Shown here one piece after another: positions 42,309 to 51,165 of a DNA stretch of 64,000 nt. The notes under the pieces were generated by a model. That model saw only the letters and a list, made by a program, of their open reading frames with translations, had not been told where the DNA came from and made no database searches. The DNA comes from ZC4RG30 sp965652645. GTDB taxonomy: Bacteria; Pseudomonadota; Gammaproteobacteria; Steroidobacterales; Steroidobacteraceae. Made by a program: the position numbers and the translations under genes. Location of the stretch: the NCBI GenBank assembly GCA_965652645.1, contig CBFGXE010000009.1, forward strand, positions 1 through 64,000, in the 5' to 3' direction. Position 1 is the first letter of the stretch; every line of letters starts with the position of its first letter.

Positions 42309-43162
42309 GCCGCCTCCTGCATGCGGGCCACGAAGAGGTCGGCGACGGTCGGCGTGCCAAGCTCGCCCAGTTTCGCCAGCTCCCCGCGCGGCGCATTCTC
42401 GTAGAACAGGGCCGTGCGGCCGAACACCGTGCGCTCGCTGAAGGGCCGGAACGCACGTGCGGCCTCGAGCCGGTCGGGCCCGACGATGAGCTGCGCGAAA
42501 CGCTCGCCGATCCGGTCCATGGGACTGTCGAGCACGATGCGGCCCTGCTCGATGAACATCACGTCGGTGAGCAGGTGCTCCACCTCCTCCACCTGGTGGG
42601 TGGTGACGAGGATGGTGCGCTCCTCGTCCATGTAGTCGTTGAGCAGCGTGTCGTAGAAGCGCCGCCGCACCAGCAGGTCGAGCCCCAGCGTCGGCTCGTC
42701 GAGCACCAGCAGCCGGGCGCGGATGGCCAGCACCAGCGCCAGGTGCAGCTGCGTGACCATGCCCTTGGAAAGCTGCTTCACCCTGTGGGAGGGCCGCACG
42801 TCGGTGGTGTCCAGGAACTGCTCGGCGCGGGCCCGGTTGAAGGCGGGATGCACGCCCTGCATATAGTCCAGCGCATGCTGCACGCGCAGCCACTTGGGCA
42901 GCACGGCCACGTCGGCGATGAAGGAGACCTCCCGCATCAGCAGGTCGCGCTCGGTGGTGGGATTCCTCCCCAGCACGCGCAGCTCGCCCTCATGGGGCGT
43001 GAGCCCCAGCACCGACTTGATGACGGTGGTCTTGCCCGCCCCGTTGCGCCCGATCAGCCCGACGATGCGGCCGGCGCCGACGGTGAAGTCCACCCCGGCA
43101 ACCGCCTGCTTGCCACCGCTGTAGCGCTTGGCGAGGCCGCGCGCCTCGATGATTGCAGTCAT
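42305..43162 (-). CDS. ABC transporter ATP-binding protein (YtrB-like)
   Basis: A 285-residue ATPase with Walker A GRNGAGKTT, Walker B LLVLDEPTLGLD, and H-loop VTTHQVEEVEH. The signature region reads LSKGMVTQLHLALVLA, so the usual LSGGQ is degenerate (SKGM), as in other YtrB/EcsA-like proteins. Start ATG at 43162 overlaps the GntR regulator's stop. Pairs with the downstream permease. Confidence 0.9.
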   Translation of the reverse strand: MTAIIEARGLAKRYSGGKQAVAGVDFTVGAGRIVGLIGRNGAGKTTVIKSVLGLTPHEGELRVLGRNPTTERDLLMREVSFIADVAVLPKWLRVQHALDYMQGVHPAFNRARAEQFLDTTDVRPSHRVKQLSKGMVTQLHLALVLAIRARLLVLDEPTLGLDLLVRRRFYDTLLNDYMDEERTILVTTHQVEEVEHLLTDVMFIEQGRIVLDSPMDRIGERFAQLIVGPDRLEAARAFRPFSERTVFGRTALFYENAPRGELAKLGELGTPTVADLFVARMQEAA

Positions 43163-43569
43163 TCCTCCCCCTGCTCCTTCCTGGTGGGCAGCGCGGGCGC
43201 GCCGGCCGCCGGTGCGGTCTTCAGAAGCGTCGCGGTGTCGAGGCCCAGCCGCTGGATGGTGGCGTGGATCTTCGGCCACTCCTGTTCCAGGAAGCGGCTG
43301 CGCTCGTCCTTGAGCAGGGCGGCACCGGCGCCAGGGGCGACGAACATGCCCAGGCCGCGGCGCTTTTCCACCAGCCCCTCATCCGCCAGCTGCTGGTAGG
43401 CCTTCAGCACGGTGAGGGGGTTCAGGCGGTATTCGGTGGCCACCTGCCGCACCGAGGGCAGTGGCTCGCCTTCCTTGAGTACACCCTCGAGCATCAGCGC
43501 AACCACGCGGTCACGCAGCTGCCGGTAGATCGGTTGCGAGTCATCCCACTTGGCATCTACCGGACTCAA
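43159..43569 (-). CDS. GntR/YtrA-family transcriptional repressor (TTG start)
   Basis: A 136-residue regulator: wHTH (about 12-78; IYRQLRDRVV, LPSVRQVATEYRLNPLTVLKAYQQLADEGL) and a short C-terminal dimerisation tail, without the large ligand domain of FadR/HutC types. This is the YtrA subfamily. The only start that keeps the conserved N-terminus is TTG at 43569, with GAGG four bases upstream. It precedes its ABC transporter genes with overlapping ends, and a perfect inverted repeat lies in the operon promoter, so autorepression is expected. Confidence 0.9.
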   Translation of the reverse strand: MSPVDAKWDDSQPIYRQLRDRVVALMLEGVLKEGEPLPSVRQVATEYRLNPLTVLKAYQQLADEGLVEKRRGLGMFVAPGAGAALLKDERSRFLEQEWPKIHATIQRLGLDTATLLKTAPAAGAPALPTRKEQGEE

Positions 43570-43575
43570 GACACC

Positions 43576-43680
43576 TCACCCCAGCAGCAACGGCACCAGC
43601 GCCAGCATCGACAGTCCGAGGCAGAAGACCGGAGCGGCAAGCACCGCGCCCCATTGCGGGGACCCTCTTTGTGTCTTCAA
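43576..43680 (-). CDS. Possible 34-residue hydrophobic peptide (TTG start)
   Basis: A frame from TTG 43680 to TGA 43576 encodes KTQRGSPQWG followed by one hydrophobic segment rich in Leu/Val and ending LVPLLLG. AAGG sits seven bases before the TTG. It ends six bases before the GntR start. The arrangement suggests a translated, membrane-inserting leader or subunit of the ABC operon. Very short, so only moderate support. Confidence 0.35.
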   Translation of the reverse strand: MKTQRGSPQWGAVLAAPVFCLGLSMLALVPLLLG

Positions 43681-43754
43681 TGGTACAGCCTTGCGAGAAC
43701 AGGCCCGGATTGGAATCGGCAATGAATCAGCGACGATCACCGGCAGTTCTCCCC

Positions 43755-43922
43755 TCAGGCCTTGGACAGGGGCGCGGTAGCTGCCGCGGCCGGGCTGCCC
43801 GGGTTGGTGAACACCAGGGCGACGCTGGTGAAAAGAAGGCTGGTGGCGAGAACAGCCAGTCCAGATGCGACGGCACGCCGTACCAGACCCAGTTGAATCG
43901 ACTCCTTGCTGCTGCTTTCCAT
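43755..43922 (-). CDS. 55-residue single-pass membrane peptide
   Basis: From ATG 43922 to TGA 43755. The product starts MESSSKESIQLGLVRRAV, then one hydrophobic segment (about 17-42: ASGLAVLATSLLFTSVALVF) and an Ala/Pro-rich tail. GGAG lies eight bases upstream of the ATG. It is the first frame after the operator and -35-like element, making it the likely first gene of the GntR-ABC operon. No known family is recognised. Confidence 0.55.
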   Translation of the reverse strand: MESSSKESIQLGLVRRAVASGLAVLATSLLFTSVALVFTNPGSPAAAATAPLSKA

Positions 43923-43971
43923 GGCCTTGCTCCGGTGTGGTGGCGGGGCGGGTTCCGTCCCGGACCCCTAT

Positions 43972-43995
43972 GGTGTTATATCTAACTATAACACC
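43972..43995. promoter_or_regulatory. Perfect inverted repeat, probable GntR/YtrA operator
   Basis: GGTGTTATA (43972-43980), spacer TCTAAC, TATAACACC (43987-43995): a 9-base perfect inverted repeat, equivalently GGTG-N16-CACC. It lies in an AT-rich patch in otherwise GC-rich sequence, 50 bases upstream of the first micro-ORF. It covers the spacer and -10 of a candidate promoter, so binding there should repress. From memory, a GGTG-N16-CACC box has been reported for a Xanthomonas YtrA-type regulator; this was not checked. Confidence 0.8.
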
Positions 43996-44008
43996 AAACC
44001 AGTGTCAA
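43980..44008 (-). promoter_or_regulatory. Candidate promoter of the GntR-ABC operon
   Basis: On the minus strand a perfect TTGACA -35 (44003-44008) is 17 bases from TTAGAT (43980-43985), a weak -10 hexamer. The operator overlaps the spacer and the -10. The consensus -35 suggests a strong, tightly repressed promoter. Confidence 0.55.
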
Positions 44009-44127
44009 CACCCGGTCACCAGGCCCGGCCAGCAGGGTCCGGTTTCCCGGGGAGCATGCGGACGTGGCGCGTCGCCGCAGGCGGTTAGAATCCGCCCCCA
44101 CCCTTTTCGAGCCTGGAGCCCAAGCTG

Positions 44128-45105
44128 ATGAAGAAGCCCGTCACCGTCACGATCACCGGCGCCGCCGGCCAGATCGGCTACGCCCTCGCCTTCCGCGTCG
44201 CCTCGGGGCAGCTTCTCGGCATTGACCAGCCCGTGAACCTGCACCTGCTGGAGATCACCCCGACGCTGCCGGCGCTGCAGGGCGTGCTGATGGAGCTCAA
44301 TGACTGCGCCTTCCCGCTGCTCAACAAGGTGATCGCCACCGACGATGCCAAGGTGGCCTTCCGCGACTCGCAGGTGGCGCTGCTGGTGGGCGCGCGCCCC
44401 CGCGGCCCCGGCATGGAGCGCAAGGACCTGCTGCTGGCCAATGCGCAGATCTTCAGCGCCCAGGGCAAGGCCATGAACGAGGTGGCCGACCGCAACATCA
44501 AGGTGCTGGTGGTGGGCAATCCCGCCAACACCAACGCGCTGATCGCGCGCGCGAACGCGAAGGACCTGAATCCCCGCAACTTCACCGCCATGACGCGCCT
44601 GGACCACAACCGCGGCCTCTCGCAGCTGGCGGAGAAGACCGGCGCGCACACCACCGACATCAGGAAGTTCACCATCTGGGGGAACCACTCCTCCACGCAG
44701 TATCCGGACATCTCGCACGCCACGGTGAAGGGCCAGGCGGCGAAGTCGCTGGTGGACCAGAAGTGGGTGGAGGAGACGTTCATCCCGGTGGTGCAGCAGC
44801 GCGGCGCCGCCATCATCAAGGCGCGTGGCGCCTCTTCCGCGGCCTCGGCCGCCGCCGCCGCCATTGACCACGTGCATACCTGGGTGAAGGGCACGGCCGA
44901 TGGCGACTGGGTGTCGATGGCCGTGCCGTCGGACGGCAGCTACGGCATTCCCGAGGGCGTGATCTATTCGTACCCGGTCACCACCAGGAACGGCGAGTAC
45001 GCCATCGTGCAGGGCCTGTCGATCGACGAGTTCAGCCGCAAGCGCATGGATCTCTCCCACGCCGAGCTGCTGGAAGAGCGCGACGGCGTGAAGGACCTGC
45101 TGTAA
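44128..45105 (+). CDS. mdh: Malate dehydrogenase
   Basis: NAD-dependent oxidation of malate to oxaloacetate. The 325-residue protein has TGAAGQIGYALAFR, VGARPRGPGMERKDLL (mobile substrate loop with Arg), VGNPANTNALI, TRLDHNRG and WGNHSSTQYPD with the catalytic His. It belongs to the group of MDHs related to cytosolic eukaryotic enzymes. TAGAAT at 44086-44091 may be its -10. A strong bidirectional hairpin follows. Confidence 0.97.
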   Translation: MKKPVTVTITGAAGQIGYALAFRVASGQLLGIDQPVNLHLLEITPTLPALQGVLMELNDCAFPLLNKVIATDDAKVAFRDSQVALLVGARPRGPGMERKDLLLANAQIFSAQGKAMNEVADRNIKVLVVGNPANTNALIARANAKDLNPRNFTAMTRLDHNRGLSQLAEKTGAHTTDIRKFTIWGNHSSTQYPDISHATVKGQAAKSLVDQKWVEETFIPVVQQRGAAIIKARGASSAASAAAAAIDHVHTWVKGTADGDWVSMAVPSDGSYGIPEGVIYSYPVTTRNGEYAIVQGLSIDEFSRKRMDLSHAELLEERDGVKDLL

Positions 45106-45138
45106 CCGACCCATCGCCTGCCGTGCACGGCGGGGGCC

Positions 45139-45169
45139 GGGCTGGCTGCCGCATCCGGGCAGCCAGCCC
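45139..45169. terminator. Bidirectional terminator between mdh and the TonB receptor gene
   Basis: A 12-base perfect stem (GGGCTGGCTGCC / GGCAGCCAGCCC) with a seven-base loop lies between two convergent genes. Only short pyrimidine runs follow on either side, so termination may need help. Confidence 0.7.
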
Positions 45170-45178
45170 TTCCCTGGC

Positions 45179-47719
45179 TCAGTTGAAGTTGCGCTTCACC
45201 GTCACCGCCCAGGTGCGCGGCTTGCCCGGCGAGCCATACACATGGCCCACGGCATAGGCGTCGTTGACCTTGGTGCCGAGGTAGTACTTGTTGAACAGGT
45301 TCTTCACCTCCAGCGCCAGGCCCCAGTCATTGCCGGTCGAGTTCCAGGACACCCGCGCATTGGTGAGCGTGTAACCGCCGATGCGGTTGTCGGCCTGCAG
45401 CACCTGGATGGGGCCGCCGCCGCCGGCCTGGCTGAAGGGATCCTCCGGCAGGTTGTCATTGGGCACCAGCAGCTGCCTCACGTTGCCGGCCTCGGTGAAG
45501 ATCTGCGACTGGTACGAGGTGTCGACGCGGAAGCTCATCCGGCCGCCCCACACGTTGTCGACGTCGTACTGCACGCCCACGCTCAGCTTGCGCTTCGGCG
45601 TGTAGGGAGTGATGTCGTCCAGTGACACGCCCGTGCCGGCCGTCTCGTTGATTTCCTTGTATTCGAAATCCAGCAGGCTGAGGGAGGCGTCGATCGAAAG
45701 GTTGCGCATCGGGTAGACGTAGGCCTCGAACTCCGCCCCGCGCACCTTGGCGGAGCCGACATTGCTCGGCCTCAGGCAGGGAGTCCGCTGGTTATCCGGC
45801 AGGTCCTCGCAGAACGTGGAGAGCAGCACGATGTCGTTGTAGTCGAAATAGAACCCGGCCGCATTCAGGCGCAGGCGGTTGCCGAGCAGGTCCGACTTGA
45901 AACCCAGCTCGTACGACGTGATGGTCTCCGGTATGTGCGGCGTGGCCTGGCTGGGGAAATAGGGCCGGGCGTTGAAGCCGCCTGCACGATAGCCGGTAGC
46001 CACCTGGCCGTAGGTCATGAACTGCGGGGTGAAGCGGTAGTCCAGTGCCACGCGCCAGTCGGTCTGGCTGTTCCTGAAGGTGTCGGTGGTGCCGTTCACG
46101 CCGAACAGCAGGCAGTTGGGCTGGTTGCCGATGTCGGTCGGGCCGGCCGTGCTCTCGTCAATGAAATACTGGCACGGCCCTTCCACGTCCGAGTAGTCCG
46201 GATTGTGCCGGCGATAAAGGTAGTCTTTCTTGTCCCAGGATTCGCGGATGCCGGCATTCAGGTGCAGGCGCTCGCTGAAGTTGAGCGTGACATTGGCGAA
46301 CAGGGCCTCGTTGCGCGACGGTGTCGGATCCGGCCCGTGGATGAAGTCCAGGCCGCCATAGGGAATGTCCACGCGCGCCGTGTAGAACCCGTCGCTGTCG
46401 AAGAAGAATCCGCCCACCGTGAAGTCGAGCATCCCGGCGGTGCCGTTCAGGCGCAGCTCCTGGCTGAACTGCTCGTTGGTCTGTGTCTGGTTGAGCAGGT
46501 TGGAGGTCAGCGGCGAGCCGTCCACGTCATAGGCCCAGTCGGTCCACAGGTCGCGATACGAGGTGACCGACAGCAGCGAGAACCGCTCGTTGATCCGCCA
46601 GTCCACCGACAACGATGCGCCCCAGTTGTCCATGTCGCGGTGGGGATCCAGCGCCAGCGGCTTGTAGGGCATCTGCGAGTCGCCCGGATAGTTGTCCGCG
46701 AACGTCGAGTAGGTGACGTACCGGCGGTCGTACCCGGTGAGGGTGTCGCAGCTGTTCGGGCCATAGGGCACGAACATGCAGTTGTAGGGCACCGCATTGC
46801 CGTCGGTGCCGGTGAGCCAGGGCCGCGCGGGATCGTTGTTGATGAGGCCGGCGGCGTTGGCATACAGCAGCGTCGACACGCCGGCATCGTTGCGCTCGCG
46901 GGTGAAGTCGGTGGAAAGGTTGATGTCGAAGTCGGCATTCGGCCGCCAGCGGAAGGCCAGCTTGCCCGCCGAGATCGCCACGCCGCCATCGTGCCCCAGC
47001 ACCGGGTCGAGGCCCGTGGCTTGCGTGGGCACGTTGCTGCCGGGATGCGTGAGCGCGTAGTCCAGGCGCTTGATGTAGCCGGTTTCGTTCTTGCTCACGC
47101 CGGAGACCCGCATCGCCAGCGTATCCGACAGGGCCACGTCGTAGATGCCGCGCAGGTCCAGCCGGTCGTAGGAGCCGTACGTGACCTGCAGCGAACCGGA
47201 ATTGTCGCCCCGCGGCCGAACCGAATACATCTTGATGGCGCCGCCGATGGAGTTGCGCCCGGCCAGCGTGCCCTGCGGGCCGCGCAGGATTTCCACCCGC
47301 TCCACGTCCATCAGGTCCAGCAGCGAACCGGTGAGGATGGGCAGGTAGACATCATCGATGTAGATGCCCACGCCCGGCTCCACCGCGAAGTTCGGGTCGT
47401 TCTGGCCGATGCCGCGGATGTAGGCGATGAGGCCGGAGGCGTATTCCTGGTTCTGCGCGGCCAGCGTGACGCTGGGCGCCTGGGCCGCGACCTCGGAGAT
47501 GTCGGACTGGCTGCGCTGCTCGAGCATGTCGCCCGACACTGCCGTGATCGCCAGTGGCGTGTCCTGCAGGCGCTGGGCGCGGAACTGCGCCGTGACCACC
47601 ACCTCCTCCAGCTCCACCAGTTCTTCGTCCGCCGCCGCCCATGCGGCCGGTCCCAGCGTGGATGAGGCGATGGCCAGCCACACCGCGCGCGCAACTCCGG
47701 ACCTGAATGCAATCGGCAT
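45179..47719 (-). CDS. TonB-dependent outer-membrane receptor
   Basis: An 846-residue receptor: Sec signal (ending AWA), TonB box near EEVVVTA, plug domain (DTPLAITAVSGDMLEQ; RGIGQNDPNFAVEPGVGIYIDDVYLP; VERVEILRGPQGTLAGRNSIGG) and a 22-strand barrel ending VTVKRNFN. The plug motif with Leu/Gly-rich VYLP is typical of the large proteobacterial group used for siderophores, sterol-like or plant-derived compounds. Substrate unknown. A sulfatase and a SnoaL-like lipoprotein lie within 4 kb but are separated by the divergent gene at 47846, so a joint role is only possible. Divergent from that gene. Confidence 0.93.
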   Translation of the reverse strand: MPIAFRSGVARAVWLAIASSTLGPAAWAAADEELVELEEVVVTAQFRAQRLQDTPLAITAVSGDMLEQRSQSDISEVAAQAPSVTLAAQNQEYASGLIAYIRGIGQNDPNFAVEPGVGIYIDDVYLPILTGSLLDLMDVERVEILRGPQGTLAGRNSIGGAIKMYSVRPRGDNSGSLQVTYGSYDRLDLRGIYDVALSDTLAMRVSGVSKNETGYIKRLDYALTHPGSNVPTQATGLDPVLGHDGGVAISAGKLAFRWRPNADFDINLSTDFTRERNDAGVSTLLYANAAGLINNDPARPWLTGTDGNAVPYNCMFVPYGPNSCDTLTGYDRRYVTYSTFADNYPGDSQMPYKPLALDPHRDMDNWGASLSVDWRINERFSLLSVTSYRDLWTDWAYDVDGSPLTSNLLNQTQTNEQFSQELRLNGTAGMLDFTVGGFFFDSDGFYTARVDIPYGGLDFIHGPDPTPSRNEALFANVTLNFSERLHLNAGIRESWDKKDYLYRRHNPDYSDVEGPCQYFIDESTAGPTDIGNQPNCLLFGVNGTTDTFRNSQTDWRVALDYRFTPQFMTYGQVATGYRAGGFNARPYFPSQATPHIPETITSYELGFKSDLLGNRLRLNAAGFYFDYNDIVLLSTFCEDLPDNQRTPCLRPSNVGSAKVRGAEFEAYVYPMRNLSIDASLSLLDFEYKEINETAGTGVSLDDITPYTPKRKLSVGVQYDVDNVWGGRMSFRVDTSYQSQIFTEAGNVRQLLVPNDNLPEDPFSQAGGGGPIQVLQADNRIGGYTLTNARVSWNSTGNDWGLALEVKNLFNKYYLGTKVNDAYAVGHVYGSPGKPRTWAVTVKRNFN

Positions 47720-47845
47720 GTTCCACTCCTTGGATCAGTTGTTCTGCGGCATGAGTGGAGCTGCGCGACGTCGCGGCGCCGCGCCCCCCTTCAGGCGCAA
47801 ACTAGCGGAAGGCGCGCGGTACACTCCACATATACCGAATGGGTA

Positions 47846-48706
47846 ATGGCATTGATGGGTGATCGCTTATTGACGCCGCGGCAGCGTTCCGCATGGTGCG
47901 GCGCTGCAACGTTGCTGCTGGGGCTGCCCTTCGCGCCCGGCCACGCGGCGGAGGGAGGCGCCGCGGTCAGCACCATCAACCACGCCTTTGCCACCGAGCT
48001 GGGCACGGGCGTATACGACATGGGCGGCCGCAACATCTTCGTGGTCCGCGTGACGCCACAACACGAGCTGCGCGCGGCGCGCGAGGGGCGGCCCGGCCTG
48101 CGCCTGGTGGCGCCCATTGCCGCCGGTTCCTTCGACTTCAATCCCTTCGACAGCCTCGAGCCCGACGTACCCCACCGCGTCGACAGCTTCAGCCTGATGC
48201 CCGGCGTGGAGATGGACTTCCTGCAGGGTGGCGACTGGGTACTCACGCCCTGGCTGCGCGTGGGCGGCAGTTTTTCGGAAGGCCAGAGCGACGGATTGAT
48301 GTATGGCGCGGGCACCCGGCTCACCTGGCAGGGCCGGCGCGGCAGCATGGAGATGCAGCGCCTGCACGAGCTGTCGCTGGTGAGCATCAACTACGGCGCG
48401 GCCATTCCCGACGACCGATTCCTGCGCCTGCGCAATGCGCTGGACCTGCGCCAGCAGACCTTCCGCATCACGCCCGCGCGGCGTTTGATGGCCGGCCTCT
48501 ACGCCATCGTGGACATCGTGCCCGATCCGCCGGCGTTGCCAGAGGAGGCCGGCGAGCAGTCCGTGGTGCAACTGGAGCTCGGCGTCACCGTGAACACCGA
48601 GCCCCGGCCGCGCATCGGCCGGTGGCGCTGGCCCCGCCTGGGGTTCGGCTACCGCGTGGCGGGGGAATTCTCCGGCTGGCGCATCGTGGTCGGCGCACCG
48701 TTCTAG
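47846..48706 (+). CDS. Putative outer-membrane beta-barrel protein
   Basis: A 286-residue exported protein: signal peptide (about 1-34, ending GHAA), then alternating amphipathic strands with tight turns (FSLMPGVEMDFLQGGDWVLTPWLRVGGSF; LMYGAGTRLTWQ; LELGVTVNTEP; LGFGYRVAGEF) and a C-terminal Phe (VVGAPF), the outer-membrane sorting signal. No family was recognised. The ATG at 47846 has an in-frame alternative at 47855. It is divergent from the TonB receptor gene. Confidence 0.65.
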   Translation: MALMGDRLLTPRQRSAWCGAATLLLGLPFAPGHAAEGGAAVSTINHAFATELGTGVYDMGGRNIFVVRVTPQHELRAAREGRPGLRLVAPIAAGSFDFNPFDSLEPDVPHRVDSFSLMPGVEMDFLQGGDWVLTPWLRVGGSFSEGQSDGLMYGAGTRLTWQGRRGSMEMQRLHELSLVSINYGAAIPDDRFLRLRNALDLRQQTFRITPARRLMAGLYAIVDIVPDPPALPEEAGEQSVVQLELGVTVNTEPRPRIGRWRWPRLGFGYRVAGEFSGWRIVVGAPF

Positions 48707-48715
48707 GCGCAGGCG

Positions 48716-49351
48716 CTAGGGGAAGAACTCCGCGCCGGGCGGCAGCCCCGCGCTACCCCACCGCTCGGAGGAATCCCAGTGCTCGTTGATGAGGCCGGTG
48801 GCGTCATCCACGCGGAACACGTCGAACCAGGTCATCTCGTAGATTTCCTCGGGATGCTCGCGGTCGCGCACCTTGCGCGCCCACATCACCATCACGATGT
48901 CGCGCTCGGCAATGATGTCGATGATGGGGAAACGGGACACCTCGCCCACCTCGCGCTTCGGGCGCGCGCGGCTCATCGTGGCCACGAAGGCGTCGCGGCC
49001 GGATTCCACGTTGGGATTGTGCTGGATGTATTCCGGCGCCATGAACTCGGCGGCGCGCTCCATGTGGCCGGCCTCGTAGACGATGCGCCAGAAGTCATAC
49101 ACATGCTTCTTGTTGCGGGCCAGCTTCGGGTCATCGCTGGCCAGCAGGGCGTGCTGGTCGGCGGCCACGGTGAGCGGCGCCAGCGGCTTGCCCGAGACGG
49201 AGAATCCCGGCGCGGGACGTGATGTGGCGGCAGGCGCGGCGCCGGCCGCGGCGGCACCGGCTTCGGGTGCGCCCGCTGCAGCAGGCTCCCGGCTGCAGCC
49301 GGCGATGGCCATCACGCACGGCAGCAGCACGATCAGAATGGACTGGCGCAT
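48716..49351 (-). CDS. SnoaL/NTF2-like lipoprotein
   Basis: A 211-residue lipoprotein (lipobox AIAGC) with an Ala/Pro-rich linker (about 20-50) and an NTF2-like domain. The segment HMERAAEFMAPEYIQHNPNVESGRDAFVATM is characteristic of SnoaL-type proteins, which may be cyclases, hydrolases or binding proteins. It is 71 bases downstream of the sulfatase gene on the same strand. Confidence 0.82.
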   Translation of the reverse strand: MRQSILIVLLPCVMAIAGCSREPAAAGAPEAGAAAAGAAPAATSRPAPGFSVSGKPLAPLTVAADQHALLASDDPKLARNKKHVYDFWRIVYEAGHMERAAEFMAPEYIQHNPNVESGRDAFVATMSRARPKREVGEVSRFPIIDIIAERDIVMVMWARKVRDREHPEEIYEMTWFDVFRVDDATGLINEHWDSSERWGSAGLPPGAEFFP

Positions 49352-49422
49352 GGTCTTCCTCCCCCGATTGCCTTGCGCCAATTGTGCCAGCGCCGCGGGG
49401 CGGTCGTCGCGTGCGTCGCCTG

Positions 49423-51066
49423 CTAGCGGCCCCGCGCGAAGAACGACTCCGTGCGGATGAGTTCGGCCAGCCGGCAGTAGTGCCAGGCAGGATCCTTCAC
49501 GGCGGGCCTGCCGTCGCAGCTCGCCGGTCGCGTCAGGGGATATTCCTCCAGGGGATCCTCGGCCAGGTTGAAGAACTGGCAGGCGTCCCGCGCCACCCTC
49601 TCGTTGCAGATGACCTTGTAGGTGCCATTGCGGGCCGCCACCTGGCGGGTGCTGTTGGTCATCAGGTTCAGCGACTCGGTGAGCAGGTAACCCTGGTCCG
49701 GATCGCGCAGGCGCTGCGCGCTGCCCTCGATGAGGGGCAGCAGCGACACGCCATCGACGGCGATGTTGTCCTTTCCGTCTCCGCCGGCAACCTGCGCCGG
49801 CGCCCGCAGTCCCGCCATCTGCAGGATGGTGGGGAACAGGTCGGCCACGTGCACGAATTCGCTGCTGGTGCGGCCGGCGGCGATGCCGGGGCCGCGGATT
49901 GCCAGCGGCACGCGTGCACCGCTCTCGTAGGTCGTGCCCTTGCCCCGTCCCTTCCGGGAGATGTAGAGGTTGTCGATCATGTCCAGGTTCGGGCGCCCGT
50001 ACATCGGCGTGCCGTTGTCGCCGACGTAGATCACGATGGTGTTGGCGTCCAGCGCCTCCACGCCTGCCAGCAGCCTGCCGACCAGGGTGTCGTGGGCATT
50101 GGTCATCGCGCGGTTCAGCGCCTCGCCGGTGCAATTGCCGGTGGTGTTGGTGCCGAAGGTGCCATTGCAGGCCCGCATCTCGGCGCGGGTGGACGCGTCC
50201 AGCAGGTCCTCGTCGGGCACCGCCATGGCGCTGGGCTGCTGGTTGATGGTGGCATGCGAGAGGTTGAAGGCCACCCACGCGAACCAGGGCCTCGCCGGCG
50301 CCTCGCGTTCGCGGGCCCCGATCCATTCCAGCGCATCGGCCACCTTCACCAGGTCAGCGAAGCGGGTGGGCGCGATGCCGGGCAGTGATTTCAATGGCGG
50401 CGCCTCCTCCCGCCAGCGGTCCGCGGGCGTGCCCGCGTCCTGCACGAAATACTCGTAGTCCCAGTAGCCGCGGATGGCCGCATGGAGGTTGCCACGGAAA
50501 TAATCGAAACCCGCCTCCCGGGGTTTCATTCCCGGATACGACTGTTCACCGCCGGGCATGCCTGACAGGTGCCACTTGCCGAACAGCCCCGTGCGGTAGC
50601 CCCCCTCGTCCTTCAGCTGCTGCACGAACGAGGTGTGGTGCTGCGACAGCGGGTCGGTGTAGTTGATGACATTCACCTTGCCCGCGAACAGGCCGGTGAG
50701 GATGGAAGCGCGCGTGGGGGAGCAGAAGGGCTGCGCCCACACGCTTGAGAACGTGATGCCTTGGCGCGCGAACCGGTCGAGATGGGGAGTCGAGGCCGGG
50801 CGGCCGTCGATCAGCCGGTAGTCCGGATGGCCGCGGCCGGAAGGGCCATACTGCCGCACGAGCCCCTCGACCAGCCCGGGGTACATCCCGGTGGTGGCGT
50901 CGATGCCGATGTCATCGGAGATGATGAGCAGGATGTTGGGCCGCGTCGCGGCGGCGCCGGGCTGCGCGCCCTGCAGCGAAGGCGTGGCCGGCAGCAGCGC
51001 CAGCGCCGCCAGCAGCGGCAGCAGCCGTGCCCGTTTGCCGCCCGTCATCCTCGTCGCATCGGCCAT
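49423..51066 (-). CDS. Arylsulfatase-type sulfatase
   Basis: A 547-residue exported sulfatase. The signal peptide covers about 1-34 (LLPLLAALALLPATP). The formylglycine site is Cys115 in FCSPTRASILTG (CxPxR). Metal-binding motifs NILLIISDDIG, GKWHLSG and VIYVGDNG are present. The Cys type needs a formylglycine-generating enzyme or anaerobic maturase; none is in the window. Substrate cannot be predicted. LysR gene lies 99 bases upstream on the same strand. Confidence 0.92.
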   Translation of the reverse strand: MADATRMTGGKRARLLPLLAALALLPATPSLQGAQPGAAATRPNILLIISDDIGIDATTGMYPGLVEGLVRQYGPSGRGHPDYRLIDGRPASTPHLDRFARQGITFSSVWAQPFCSPTRASILTGLFAGKVNVINYTDPLSQHHTSFVQQLKDEGGYRTGLFGKWHLSGMPGGEQSYPGMKPREAGFDYFRGNLHAAIRGYWDYEYFVQDAGTPADRWREEAPPLKSLPGIAPTRFADLVKVADALEWIGAREREAPARPWFAWVAFNLSHATINQQPSAMAVPDEDLLDASTRAEMRACNGTFGTNTTGNCTGEALNRAMTNAHDTLVGRLLAGVEALDANTIVIYVGDNGTPMYGRPNLDMIDNLYISRKGRGKGTTYESGARVPLAIRGPGIAAGRTSSEFVHVADLFPTILQMAGLRAPAQVAGGDGKDNIAVDGVSLLPLIEGSAQRLRDPDQGYLLTESLNLMTNSTRQVAARNGTYKVICNERVARDACQFFNLAEDPLEEYPLTRPASCDGRPAVKDPAWHYCRLAELIRTESFFARGR

Positions 51067-51165
51067 GCTGCTCTCCGCGTGAGGGCGAACCCGATGCCGC
51101 GAAGATTACCCGCAGGCCGGTGGCACATGTCACGCCATCGCGCCACCGGTGATAACCGCCGCGCT

